Assembly: GCA_964397525.1 (NCBI GenBank)
Contig: CAYNIY010000004.1
Coordinates: 16,015-80,014, forward strand
Reading direction: 5' to 3'
Source of the DNA: Syntrophopropionicum sp964397525
GTDB lineage: Bacteria > Bacillota > Desulfotomaculia > Desulfotomaculales > Pelotomaculaceae
Length of the DNA stretch: 64,000 nucleotides
Positions 16,326 through 24,961 of the stretch are shown in pieces. How positions within the stretch are numbered: the stretch's first letter is position 1; every line of letters begins with the position of its first letter. The notes beneath the pieces were generated by a model, which searched no databases, had not been told where the DNA came from, and worked only from the letters and a program-made list of their open reading frames with translations. A program made the position numbers and the translations under genes.

Positions 16326-17912
16326 ATGTTTATGTCACTTAGAAAACTTATCCTTACTATGCTGTTAACAGTATCCTTTGTTTTACTCCAGTTCTTATTT
16401 ACGGCTGACCCAAACCTTCGGGCCGAACCTCAGAGGACCGGTCTGGAGCTGGCTGCGTTACTTACTGTACCGGAGGAACCGATTAAAGTTATGATTGATA
16501 ATGTTCAGCTGCAGCTCCCGGTCAAACCTGTTGTTGTGGAGGGCCGCACTCTGGTGCCGCTGCGGGCAATATTTGAAGCGCTGGGGGCGGATCTTCGGTG
16601 GAACGGGGCAGATCAGAGCATCACTGCCGCCAGTGGTGAGGTTAACATTTGGCTGCAGATCGGCAATAATAAAGCTATGAAAAACGGGACGCAGGTACTG
16701 CTGGATGTCCCGCCGATGATTGTCAGCGGAAGTACCCTGGTCCCGCTGCGCTTCGTCAGTGAATCCCTGGGCGCCGGGGTGCGATGGGAAGAGACCACCC
16801 GCACGGTGAACATCGCCACTGCGCTGTCTCCCCAAATCACATCGGCCAAAATACATGAAATCATTAACAGTACCTACCTGGAAATTAACCGGCTGACGGC
16901 TGAAGAAAACATGACGCCGGCAGATGCTGCCCTGAAGCAAAAGCTGTACTTGATGCAGCAGCCGGAAGTCGCGGATATAGTCAATGAAACCAACAATGAC
17001 CTGGTAGTGAAGTTTAAAAATGGCTACCACGTAGCCATGCTTTTGGACAACAGCATGCGCGGCCTGGTCGAGCAGGGACTGCTGCAGAACGCTCTTCCCA
17101 TAAATCCTCTTGGACAGTTGGGAAATACGCTATCAGGCACTTTTAACAATATATCTTCTGGACTGGATGCGGCGCCAACACCGCAGCAGCCAACTGCCGC
17201 CGCCACGCCGGGGCCGGCATCCGGCAAAGCTTTGATATTTGATGCGACTGCAGATGACCCGAGGCAGCTGCCGACACTGGATAATGATATCGCAGTGCTG
17301 CTCTCCAATGCGGGTTACTCGGTCACGCTGCAGGTTAATAATGCTGCCAGCCTTAATAATGCAGCAGCCATAGACAATGGAGAATACGGCGTGGTTTTTT
17401 ATTCCGGCCACGGCGGGATAGTGGAAGGTGAGTACTATTTCGCGGTCAGGCCCTGGTACGACCTGCCGCCGGCCTGGAACAGCGGCTATAACGGCACGCT
17501 TGTTTTCAGCAGTTTTAACGGTGAAACCGAAAGCACCCGCTACCTTTACGCGATTGGCAGGGATTTTGCTCAGAGCTACTGGACTGTGCCTTTCCCCGGC
17601 ACCTTTTTCCTGCTGGACGCCTGCGGTGGCACACACCCGGCTGGACTGGACAGCCTGCCTTCATGGGGCATCAGTAAAGGAGCAAGTACCTGGCTGGGAT
17701 GGGATGATAACGTGAGTTTTGTCACCGGAGATAACGCATTGAAGGAATTTATCAAACAGCTGAGTCTTGGGAAGACTGTCAGTGAATGCATTTCCCAGGT
17801 TAAAACCAACGAAAGTCAGCACCCTAATCTTAAAACATATCCTTCCGCCAGCGGCAGCATCAGCCTGACGATGTGGCAAAATGATGCCAATGAAGCGGCG
17901 GTGCCAGATTAA
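16326..17912 (+). CDS. Secreted stalk-domain protein with caspase-fold C-terminus
   Basis: Exported protein of 528 aa. A signal peptide or anchor is visible (SLRKLILTMLLTVSFVLL). Residues about 55-165 carry two copies of the copper-amine-oxidase-N-like (stalk) repeat: VVEGRTLVPLRAIFEALGA and IVSGSTLVPLRFVSESLGA. A Pro/Ala/Thr linker (about 280-300) leads to a domain starting KALIFDATADDPRQLPTLD with YSGHGG (His362) and LLDACGG (Cys433), the His/Cys arrangement of clan CD (caspase/gingipain-like) peptidases. The stalk domain is common in clostridial surface proteins and probably does not bind copper. Peptidase activity is an inference from the dyad. ATG 16326 follows GAGG; an upstream in-frame ATG is at 16311. 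Confidence 0.8.
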   Translation: MFMSLRKLILTMLLTVSFVLLQFLFTADPNLRAEPQRTGLELAALLTVPEEPIKVMIDNVQLQLPVKPVVVEGRTLVPLRAIFEALGADLRWNGADQSITAASGEVNIWLQIGNNKAMKNGTQVLLDVPPMIVSGSTLVPLRFVSESLGAGVRWEETTRTVNIATALSPQITSAKIHEIINSTYLEINRLTAEENMTPADAALKQKLYLMQQPEVADIVNETNNDLVVKFKNGYHVAMLLDNSMRGLVEQGLLQNALPINPLGQLGNTLSGTFNNISSGLDAAPTPQQPTAAATPGPASGKALIFDATADDPRQLPTLDNDIAVLLSNAGYSVTLQVNNAASLNNAAAIDNGEYGVVFYSGHGGIVEGEYYFAVRPWYDLPPAWNSGYNGTLVFSSFNGETESTRYLYAIGRDFAQSYWTVPFPGTFFLLDACGGTHPAGLDSLPSWGISKGASTWLGWDDNVSFVTGDNALKEFIKQLSLGKTVSECISQVKTNESQHPNLKTYPSASGSISLTMWQNDANEAAVPD

Positions 17913-17915
17913 ATA

Positions 17916-17944
17916 TTGACATATTTTTTTATATGTATGAAAAT
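17916..17944 (+). promoter_or_regulatory. Possible promoter before dapB
   Basis: TTGACA (17916-17921), 17 bases, GAAAAT. The -35 is perfect but the -10 matches only four positions. It lies in the only gap before dapB. Confidence 0.3.
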
Positions 17945-18003
17945 TAACTTTATATATAAAGCATGATTGTTGTCACATCAAGTTTTTGATTGGGGGTACC
18001 AGG

Positions 18004-18813
18004 ATGATAGAGGTGTTGGTTGCCGGCGCTTACGGACGGATGGGCCGCGAGTCTGCTAAAGCAGTATGGAACGCGGAAGATATGGTTTTGGCAGGTGCTG
18101 TTGATCGGCAGGGCGCAGGCTCGGATATCGGCCAGATCATTGATAGCGGCAGGACAGGAATATTAATTGAAGACAGCCTGGAAGAATTTCTGAAGCGAAA
18201 ACGTCCGGATGTGGCAATTGATTATACCGGCCCCCAGGCGGTTTACCGTAACACTTTGAAATATCTTGAATATGGCGTGCGGCCGATCATTGGAGCAACC
18301 GGGCTTGATGCCAGGCAAATTAATGATATAATTGAAATCTCAGAAAAAAAAGGGATCGGCGGGTTGATTGCGCCGAACTTTGCCATAGGTGCGATCTTAA
18401 TGATGAGATTTGCCGCAGAAGCTGTGCGTTTTCTGCCGGATGTTGAGATCATTGAAATGCACCACGACCAAAAAATTGATGCTCCCTCAGGCACGGCAAT
18501 TAAAACAGCAGAATTAATTTACGAACAGAGGGGAGACGGGTTCCAGCAGGGGCTGCCTGCTGAGCTGGAGACGCTTCCCGGCGCCCGTGGCGGTAAATAT
18601 AACGGCGGCATTCGTATCCATAGTGTCAGGCTGCCGGGGTTGGTGGCGCACCAGGAAGTCATCCTGGGTGGACTCGGGCAAACCCTGACGATCAGGCATG
18701 ATACCATCAACAGGGAATCATTTATGCCCGGTATGCTGATCGCTATACGCAGGTCTGTTGACATGAAGAAAGTGGTGTATGGCTTGGAAAAGCTGTTGTT
18801 TGAACCGGCATAA
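18004..18813 (+). CDS. dapB: 4-hydroxy-tetrahydrodipicolinate reductase
   Basis: DapB reduces the DapA product to tetrahydrodipicolinate with NAD(P)H in lysine/diaminopimelate synthesis. The 269 aa protein has the N-terminal nucleotide motif VAGAYGRMGRE, GATGLD, and the catalytic segment EMHHDQKIDAPSGTA. The ATG at 18004 is 8 bases after TTGGGGG; an upstream in-frame TTG overlaps that site. It is followed by asd and dapA on the same strand. Confidence 0.96.
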   Translation: MIEVLVAGAYGRMGRESAKAVWNAEDMVLAGAVDRQGAGSDIGQIIDSGRTGILIEDSLEEFLKRKRPDVAIDYTGPQAVYRNTLKYLEYGVRPIIGATGLDARQINDIIEISEKKGIGGLIAPNFAIGAILMMRFAAEAVRFLPDVEIIEMHHDQKIDAPSGTAIKTAELIYEQRGDGFQQGLPAELETLPGARGGKYNGGIRIHSVRLPGLVAHQEVILGGLGQTLTIRHDTINRESFMPGMLIAIRRSVDMKKVVYGLEKLLFEPA

Positions 18814-18915
18814 ACTGTAAATATTATTCATGTGCTGACTTTGGAACAGGAAATTTCTTTACTGGTAAAGAAATATGTAATAACGATTGAAAATGGGTTT
18901 TTGGGGTGAATAAAC

Positions 18916-19935
18916 ATGAGAAAGTACAATATCGTAATAGTAGGCGCCAGCGGTGCTGTGGGCACGGAACTGATCAAAATACTACAGGAGCGGAACTTTC
19001 CTGTGGGAGAACTCAAGCTGTGCGCGACTAAACGTTCCGCGGGCAAAGAGCTGTTCTTCCGTGGAAAACCACATGTTGTTGAGGTAACAACTCCTGACTC
19101 CTTTAACGGTATGGATATTGCCCTTTTCGCAGGCGGCATTGCCAGTAAGGAATTCGGGCCGGCCGCAGTTGAAAGAGGGGCAGTGGTTATAGATAACAGC
19201 AGCAATTACAGGATGGATCCCGCGGTGCCGCTGGTGGTGCCGGAGGTTAATCCGGAAGATGTAAAATGGCATCAAGGCATTATCGCGAACCCCAATTGTT
19301 CGACCATACAGATGGTGGTGGCTTTAAAACCGATCCATGACGCTGCAGTGCTCATGAGGGTTGTGGTATCGACCTACCAGGCCGTGTCGGGGGCAGGCCG
19401 GGAGGGCATTGATGAATTAATGTCACAGTCGAAAAGTGTGCTGGAACAGGGGGAAGCAAATCCCAAGGTCTTCCCTTACCAGATAGCTTTTAATTTAATA
19501 CCGCACATTGATGTTTTTATGGACATGGATTACACCAAGGAAGAATGGAAGATGGTTAAGGAAACGCAGAAGATACTGCATGATGATGCGATAGCAATTA
19601 CCGCGACTACTGTGCGGGTACCGGTAGCTCGCAGCCATTCGGAATCTATAAACATTGAAACCCAGAAAAAGCTCACGGCTGCCGAAGCGAAAAAGCTGTT
19701 TAGTGAATTTCCAGGTATTGTAGTGATCGATGAGCCGGCACAGAAGAAATACCCGATGCCCCTGTTCGCTTCAGACCGGGATGAAGTTTTTGTGGGGCGA
19801 ATCAGGGAAGACAACTCAATTCCCAATGGTTTAAATATCTGGGTAGTAGCTGATCAAATTCGCAAGGGTGCGGCGACTAACACGATCCAGATCGCTGAGC
19901 TTGTAGTTGAATACGGCTGCCTGCTAAGGAAATAG
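18916..19935 (+). CDS. asd: Aspartate-semialdehyde dehydrogenase
   Basis: Asd converts aspartyl phosphate to aspartate semialdehyde for lysine, diaminopimelate, methionine and threonine synthesis. The 339 aa protein has GASGAVGTELIKIL for NADP binding, the active-site NPNCSTIQ (Cys128), and RVPVARSHSESI near the C-terminus. GGGGTG lies about 10 bases before the ATG. Between dapB and dapA, 65 bases before the latter. Confidence 0.97.
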   Translation: MRKYNIVIVGASGAVGTELIKILQERNFPVGELKLCATKRSAGKELFFRGKPHVVEVTTPDSFNGMDIALFAGGIASKEFGPAAVERGAVVIDNSSNYRMDPAVPLVVPEVNPEDVKWHQGIIANPNCSTIQMVVALKPIHDAAVLMRVVVSTYQAVSGAGREGIDELMSQSKSVLEQGEANPKVFPYQIAFNLIPHIDVFMDMDYTKEEWKMVKETQKILHDDAIAITATTVRVPVARSHSESINIETQKKLTAAEAKKLFSEFPGIVVIDEPAQKKYPMPLFASDRDEVFVGRIREDNSIPNGLNIWVVADQIRKGAATNTIQIAELVVEYGCLLRK

Positions 19936-20000
19936 CACACTGAGCTCTGTGTTGATTTCGCAAAGCTGGTTTATGCAATACATTTAGGTAGGTGACAGAA

Positions 20001-20885
20001 TTGAATATCGATTTTGGGCGTGTTATAACAGCTATGGTTACTCCTTTTAACAGCGATTTCACTGTTAACTATGAGCTTGCCGGAAAAATGGCGCGTCACT
20101 TGATCCAATCCGGCTCTGACGGCCTGGTGGTTGCGGGAACCACTGGAGAGGGGCCGACACTCACAAAAGAGGAAAAGATCGAACTATATAGAGTTGTAGT
20201 AGATGTGGTGGGAGGCCAGGCGCCGGTAATTGCCAATACCGGCGGGAATTCAACCTCTGAGAGCATAGCACTTAGCCTGGCTGCGCAAAAAATTGGCATA
20301 GACGGTGTAATGCTGGTCGTGCCATATTACAACAAGCCTTCCCAGGAAGGGCTCTACCAGCATTTTAAAGCGGTGTCTGAAAACATCAATCTGCCAATAG
20401 TTGTATATAATGTCCCCGGCAGGACTTCCGCTAACATAATGCCCCAAACAATCTACAGGCTGGCACAGCTCAGTAATATTGTCGCCATCAAAGAAGCCTG
20501 CGGCAATATGGACCAGATAAGTGAGCTAAGGCGGCTGCTGCCGGAGGAATTTGCCATCTACAGCGGTGATGATTCATTGATTCTGCCTATCCTGTCACTG
20601 GGTGGAAAAGGTGTGATCAGCGTGGCATCACACCTGGCTGGTGTACGTATACAGGAGATGATTGACGCTTTCCGTTCCGGAAACAACAATTTGGCCACGG
20701 AAATACACCTTGAGCTGTACCCGTTATTAAAGGGGATGTTCGTAACCGTTAACCCGGTGCCCATAAAGTGTGCCCTTAATTTGACCGGCTGGCACGTTGG
20801 CAGGCCGCGCCTGCCGCTTGTTGAAGCTACGGAAAATGAAAAAGAATTTATCAGAAGCCTGTTAAAGGACCTGCAATTACTTTAA
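20001..20885 (+). CDS. dapA: 4-hydroxy-tetrahydrodipicolinate synthase
   Basis: DapA condenses pyruvate with aspartate semialdehyde. The 294 aa TIM-barrel protein shows GTTGEGPTL, the catalytic tyrosine in VVYNVPGRT (Tyr136) and the Schiff-base lysine in VAIKEACGN (Lys164). The TTG at 20001 is preferred because AGGTAGGTGA precedes it at good spacing; a GTG nine bases earlier is the alternative. With asd and dapB it covers the first diaminopimelate steps; an aminotransferase at 47961 could continue the route. Confidence 0.96.
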   Translation: MNIDFGRVITAMVTPFNSDFTVNYELAGKMARHLIQSGSDGLVVAGTTGEGPTLTKEEKIELYRVVVDVVGGQAPVIANTGGNSTSESIALSLAAQKIGIDGVMLVVPYYNKPSQEGLYQHFKAVSENINLPIVVYNVPGRTSANIMPQTIYRLAQLSNIVAIKEACGNMDQISELRRLLPEEFAIYSGDDSLILPILSLGGKGVISVASHLAGVRIQEMIDAFRSGNNNLATEIHLELYPLLKGMFVTVNPVPIKCALNLTGWHVGRPRLPLVEATENEKEFIRSLLKDLQLL

Positions 20886-20906
20886 GAGAAAACTTGCAGA
20901 GGATGA

Positions 20907-20931
20907 CAGCCGCAGTGAATAGCTGCGGCTG
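20907..20931. other. Hairpin between dapA and RNase J gene
   Basis: Perfect 9-base stem CAGCCGCAG/CTGCGGCTG around TGAATAG. No T-run follows, so it is more likely an mRNA processing or stabilising structure than a terminator. Confidence 0.6.
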
Positions 20932-20970
20932 ATTAACGTAGAAACTATATATGAGACAGGAGGTGAAAAT

Positions 20971-22635
20971 TTGGCTAAAGAGCCTAAATTATCTCTGATA
21001 CCCCTTGGGGGGTTAGGAGAAATTGGCAAAAACATGATGGTGCTGAGGTACGGGGACAGCATTTTAGTGATCGACTGTGGTTTAATGTTTCCTGATGAGG
21101 AAATGCTCGGCATTGATATAGTTATTCCGGATATTTCCTACCTGCTGGAAAACAAGGACCTGGTGCACGGGATCGTCCTTACCCACGGGCATGAGGACCA
21201 TATCGGGGCCCTGCCCTATGTGCTTCGTCATCTTAACGTGCCCGTATACGGAACCAGGCTGACACTCGGACTGCTGGAAGGCAAATTAAAAGAAAAGAAT
21301 ATTCTCGGCGATGTGACCCTCAACACGGTTAAACCCAGGGACACTGTGCAGGTGGGGCCATTTAAAGTAGAGTTCATCAGGGTTTCGCACAGCATCCCTG
21401 ACGCTGTCGCCATAGCGATACACACACCCATAGGTGTGGTGCTGCACTCCGGTGATTTTAAGTTTGATCTGACACCCGTGGATGGGCAGGTAACTGACTT
21501 TCATCGCCTGGCACAATATGGTGAAAAGGGCGTGCTGGTTTTGTTGTCCGACAGCACGAATGCTGAAAGACCCGGATACACCATGTCGGAGAGTGCAGTG
21601 GGAAATACCTTTGATGAGAACTTCCGCCAGGCATCCGAACGGATCATAATTACCACGTTCGCATCCAATGTGCACCGGCTGCAGCAGGCCATTCAGGCCG
21701 CGCACAAGCATGACCGCAAGGTTGCCATTGTGGGCAGAAGCATGATCAATGTCATCGGTGTGGCCAACGAGCTCGGCTATATGGATATCCCTGAGGGGAT
21801 TTTAATTGAACTGGAAGAAGCCAATAAACTTCCCCGGAACAAGGTAGTAATTCTGACTACAGGCAGCCAGGGCGAGCCGATGTCAGCCCTGACCAGAATG
21901 GCCTTGTCAGATCACCGCCAGGTGGATATCTATCCGGGCGACACGATCATTATTTCCGCCATGCCGATACCAGGCAATGAAAAGTTGGTAGGGCGGATCA
22001 TCAACCAGCTTTTCAAACTGGGGGCAAAAGTCATCTACGAGATGGCTTCCGGTATACACGTTTCAGGTCACCCGGCCCAGGAAGAGTTGAAACTAATGCT
22101 CAACCTGGTTCATCCCAAGTTCTTTGTGCCGGTGCACGGTGAATACAGGATGCTGATCAAACACGCCGAACTGGCTAAAGACACCGGGGTTTTGCCTGAA
22201 AATATTTTCGTGGCTGAAAACGGCCACGTGCTGGAGTTCAGCCGCCGTAAAGGACGTGCCTCCGGCAGGGTGGCAGCCGGTAAGGTGATGGTGGACGGCC
22301 TTGGAGTTGGGGATGTAGGCAATGTTGTGCTCAGAGACCGCAAGCTGCTTTCCCAGGACGGCATCCTGATTATAGCCCTGACGATAGACCGTGAAAGCGG
22401 CCAGGTAATAGCCGGCCCGGATATTGTTTCCAGGGGATTTGTATATGTGCGGGGGTCAGAAGAACTGCTGGAGGAAGCTAAAATCAAGGTAAAAGCCGCC
22501 CTGGACAAATGCTCCGACAAGGGAATATCCGATTGGTCAACTATAAAATCCCAGGTCAGGGACGCAGCTGGGAAGTTTCTTTATGAAAAAACCAGGAGAC
22601 GGCCGATGATTATGCCGATCATCATGGAAGCTTAG
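20971..22635 (+). CDS. rnj: Ribonuclease J
   Basis: Metallo-beta-lactamase/beta-CASP ribonuclease with 5'-3' exo and endo activity, central to mRNA decay in Firmicutes. The 554 aa protein has the zinc motif THGHEDHIGALPYVL (His72, His74, Asp76, His77), SGDFKFD, and the beta-CASP motifs including SGHPAQEELKLML and PVHGEYRML. The TTG start is 5 bases after AGGAGGTG. It follows the dap genes, a frequent clostridial arrangement. J1 or J2 type cannot be separated here. Confidence 0.95.
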   Translation: MAKEPKLSLIPLGGLGEIGKNMMVLRYGDSILVIDCGLMFPDEEMLGIDIVIPDISYLLENKDLVHGIVLTHGHEDHIGALPYVLRHLNVPVYGTRLTLGLLEGKLKEKNILGDVTLNTVKPRDTVQVGPFKVEFIRVSHSIPDAVAIAIHTPIGVVLHSGDFKFDLTPVDGQVTDFHRLAQYGEKGVLVLLSDSTNAERPGYTMSESAVGNTFDENFRQASERIIITTFASNVHRLQQAIQAAHKHDRKVAIVGRSMINVIGVANELGYMDIPEGILIELEEANKLPRNKVVILTTGSQGEPMSALTRMALSDHRQVDIYPGDTIIISAMPIPGNEKLVGRIINQLFKLGAKVIYEMASGIHVSGHPAQEELKLMLNLVHPKFFVPVHGEYRMLIKHAELAKDTGVLPENIFVAENGHVLEFSRRKGRASGRVAAGKVMVDGLGVGDVGNVVLRDRKLLSQDGILIIALTIDRESGQVIAGPDIVSRGFVYVRGSEELLEEAKIKVKAALDKCSDKGISDWSTIKSQVRDAAGKFLYEKTRRRPMIMPIIMEA

Positions 22636-22658
22636 AAAAACTGAAAGGAGCGATTGCT

Positions 22659-23165
22659 GTGGACGCAGTTTTGCAAAGGTGCAGTGTCCGGGAATATAAG
22701 GACAAGGCAGTACCAGAGGAACTCTTTTACGAGCTCTTAGAAGCGGGGATGTGTGCCCCGTCAGCAGGCAACGAACGTCCCTGGCATTTTATAGTCATTA
22801 CGGAAAGATCCCTGCTCGAAGGTATCACCGAGTTTCACGCGCATTCCCAAATGCTGAAGCAGGCTCCTGCGGCCATTATAGTCTGCGCTGACATGAAGCG
22901 CGATAAATACCCGGGAGACGCTTTCTGGATCCAGGACTGTGCGGCGGCAACAGAAAACATCCTGATCGCTGCCCAGGACAGGGGCCTCGGGACGTGCTGG
23001 CTCGGGGTGTATCCTAAAGAAAACCGCGTGGCGGGGATGAGGAAGCTGCTAAAACTTCCGGACCACGTGGTGCCTTTTTCCGCGATTGCCGTCGGTTACC
23101 CAGCGGCAGTAAAGAGCCCCGGTATTCGCTATGATGAATCAAGGGTGCACCTTAACCGCTGGTAA
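22659..23165 (+). CDS. Nitroreductase family protein
   Basis: Small FMN-dependent oxidoreductase-like protein of 168 aa. Family features are RCSVREYKDKAVPEEL at the start, MCAPSAGNERPWHFIV for FMN binding, and GLGTCWLGVYPKE. The GTG start lies 8 bases after AAAGGAG, 23 bases behind the RNase J gene, so it may share its mRNA. A clear terminator follows. The physiological substrate cannot be predicted. Confidence 0.9.
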   Translation: MDAVLQRCSVREYKDKAVPEELFYELLEAGMCAPSAGNERPWHFIVITERSLLEGITEFHAHSQMLKQAPAAIIVCADMKRDKYPGDAFWIQDCAAATENILIAAQDRGLGTCWLGVYPKENRVAGMRKLLKLPDHVVPFSAIAVGYPAAVKSPGIRYDESRVHLNRW

Positions 23166-23193
23166 GTGATTCTTAGGTATTTGTCAAAACACT

Positions 23194-23227
23194 GAAAGCC
23201 GCTCAATAAGCGGCTTTCATTTGTTTA
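23194..23227 (+). terminator. Terminator after the nitroreductase gene
   Basis: GAAAGCCGCT/AGCGGCTTTC around CAATA, then ATTTGTTT. It separates this unit from the convergent minus-strand gene. Confidence 0.85.
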
Positions 23228-23271
23228 CAGTCATCGCGATTAGCCTTATGCTTGAAATTACACCAAAAGAA

Positions 23272-23302
23272 TCAGGGAAGCAGGAGAACCGTCCCCCCTG
23301 AT
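23272..23302. repeat. R2-type repeat at the end of the minus-strand gene
   Basis: TCAGGG and CCCCTGA flank AAGCAGGAGAACCGTCC. It reaches the stop codon of the convergent gene. Confidence 0.65.
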
Positions 23303-24546
23303 CACCCAGGATAGCGAAGAGTGATCTCCTGTATATCAGGCTTCCATTCCACTGAACAGCCCAGTGTTTCGGCGGTAAAACGCAGCGGCAGCATAGTCCG
23401 TCCCGGAGGCAGGATCATTGGAGTCACCTTTTCATTATTGGGGTCGATGAAGGTCAGCACCCGGTCCACCCTGGCCCAGGGGTTGTCAATACTTAGTTCA
23501 ATGGTTTTAGTGCCGGTTACTGTAACTTTTCGTTCCTGTGCGTTCCATGCCACCCGGGCGCCCAGAGCATCAGCAACATACCTGATCGGCAGTATGGTAC
23601 GCCCTTCGAAGATGACGGGCGCGGTGTCCATAGTTTCCAGCCTGCTGTTTACATAGTACTCGGTACTTCCTATATAAAATCTCAGCACAACGCCGTCAGA
23701 CTCGCTCGTGTAGGGCTGACCTGGTTCAGTTGCTGGAGTCTCGGGTTCAGCAGGTACCTCAGGTTCAGCCGGTACTTCAGGTTCAGCCGGCTCTGTTGGC
23801 GCTGCTTCAGCTTCGATGACGGCACTCACCTCGTTTGAATAAGCGGATGAAGAACTGCCTTTAAAAGCTTTTATCCTGTAGCTGTACTCAGTTCCCGGCA
23901 CTGCGGTTTCGTCACAGAATGTCTCGGCGTTGGCGGCAATAGAATCTAATTCCACATAAGGGTGCCCCGCGGTCTTTCTTTCGGCTTTAAATCCATCCTC
24001 ATTGGCGCTCTTGTCCTCCCATTTTAAGGTGATGCAATCACTTCCAATGGAGTCCGCTGTAAGACCAGTGGGAGCAGCAATGAATTCAGTTAACTGGAAA
24101 AATAGTTGTGGCGCGATAGTAGCTGACCGGCGGATTTTGAATTCACCGCTTTCGGCATAATAATAGTTATAAACGCGCGTACCAAAATCTTCTCCATAGT
24201 AGTATATTAAGATTACGCAGGATTCGCTTGTTATGTCCGGTACTGTCCACGTATAATGATTGATTACGCCAGAGCCGCCGCTCACGAGATTGTTCTTGAT
24301 TGAGGTTAACGTGTTACCGCCGTCAGTGGTATAAGCCATATCAATAGTAAAACTGCGGGCTTGCCAGCTTATGTCCACAGTACTCCCCGGTATCAGGATT
24401 TCGTTCGCTTCCGGAGTCAATACCTGCATTTTGGATGTAGGTATCCAGCCCTCGATGTTTGCTGAAACAGGATTGCACAGTCCGAAAAGAAGACCGACAG
24501 CCAGGAGACCAAAAATAATTATGGTTGAACATTTTTTCATCATCAT
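23302..24546 (-). CDS. Secreted fibronectin-III/stalk-domain protein
   Basis: Exported protein of about 414 aa. A signal peptide is visible (KKCSTIIIFGLLAVGLLFGL...SA). An immunoglobulin-like region follows with GSTVDISW and YTTDGGNTL, then a fibronectin III domain beginning APTGLTADSIGSDCITLKW, a repeated PAEPEV spacer, and a C-terminal copper-amine-oxidase-N-like (stalk) domain with IFEGRTILPIRYVADALGA and LPPGRTMLPLRFTAETLGC. The last domain is the same family as in the protein at 16326. AAAGGAG precedes three consecutive ATGs; the first is used. No catalytic motif is seen; a cell-surface or matrix role is inferred. Confidence 0.8.
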   Translation of the reverse strand: MMMKKCSTIIIFGLLAVGLLFGLCNPVSANIEGWIPTSKMQVLTPEANEILIPGSTVDISWQARSFTIDMAYTTDGGNTLTSIKNNLVSGGSGVINHYTWTVPDITSESCVILIYYYGEDFGTRVYNYYYAESGEFKIRRSATIAPQLFFQLTEFIAAPTGLTADSIGSDCITLKWEDKSANEDGFKAERKTAGHPYVELDSIAANAETFCDETAVPGTEYSYRIKAFKGSSSSAYSNEVSAVIEAEAAPTEPAEPEVPAEPEVPAEPETPATEPGQPYTSESDGVVLRFYIGSTEYYVNSRLETMDTAPVIFEGRTILPIRYVADALGARVAWNAQERKVTVTGTKTIELSIDNPWARVDRVLTFIDPNNEKVTPMILPPGRTMLPLRFTAETLGCSVEWKPDIQEITLRYPG

Positions 24547-24644
24547 CCAAACTCCTTTCACTTATATTTTACAAGTGCTCTCAATCTTTAATTATCAAGT
24601 AAATTATGACATTTTATTAATTTAATATCAATACTTTAACCTAA

Positions 24645-24680
24645 GAAGCAGGAGAAGCAGGAGGACGGTTCTCCTGCTTC
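24645..24680. repeat. R2-type palindrome with 10-base arms
   Basis: GAAGCAGGAG and CTCCTGCTTC are perfect complements around AAGCAGGAGGACGGTT. Shares the GGACGGTTCTC core with 714 and 39730. Confidence 0.8.
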
Positions 24681-24700
24681 CTTTAAAGATAGATCTTGCC

Positions 24701-24729
24701 TTACATGATTTATTCTGTTATCTTATAAT
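24701..24729 (+). promoter_or_regulatory. Likely sigma-A promoter of the thi operon
   Basis: TTACAT (24701-24706), 17 bases, perfect TATAAT (24724-24729), about 35 bases before the riboswitch. Confidence 0.6.
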
Positions 24730-24763
24730 AGATCATTGAGATCTGAAAAAAACAACATAATAA

Positions 24764-24855
24764 ATGCAACGGGGAGCTGAATTGATTCAGCTGAGAAAGA
24801 ATGTAAGTTCTGACCCATTGAACCTGATCTGGGTAATGCCAGCGTAGGGAGTGCA
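24764..24855 (+). promoter_or_regulatory. TPP riboswitch (THI element)
   Basis: The conserved elements are present in order: GGGGAGCTG, GCTGAGA, ACCC, GAACCTGATCTGGGTAATG and CCAGCGTAGGGA. TPP binding would favour the terminator that follows and shut off thiD-thiM-thiE-thiC. Confidence 0.95.
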
Positions 24856-24877
24856 GACATTTGCTTTAGTGCGTTTG

Positions 24878-24912
24878 TAGCCTTTTACCATTTCAGGTAA
24901 AAGGCTATTTTA
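24878..24912 (+). terminator. Riboswitch-controlled terminator
   Basis: 12-base stem TAGCCTTTTACC/GGTAAAAGGCTA around ATTTCA, then TTTTAATTT. It stands 22 bases after the riboswitch core and 50 before thiD. Confidence 0.9.
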
Positions 24913-24961
24913 ATTTATTGGGGTGATTCTCAGACTATTTAAAAAGATGGGGGGGGGTAAT

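Larger units (their letters stand above)
24547..24961. other. Divergent intergenic region with thi control elements
   Basis: This 415-base gap holds an R2-type palindrome (24645-24680), a promoter, a TPP riboswitch and a terminator, listed separately. No gene is seen in it. Confidence 0.85.
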
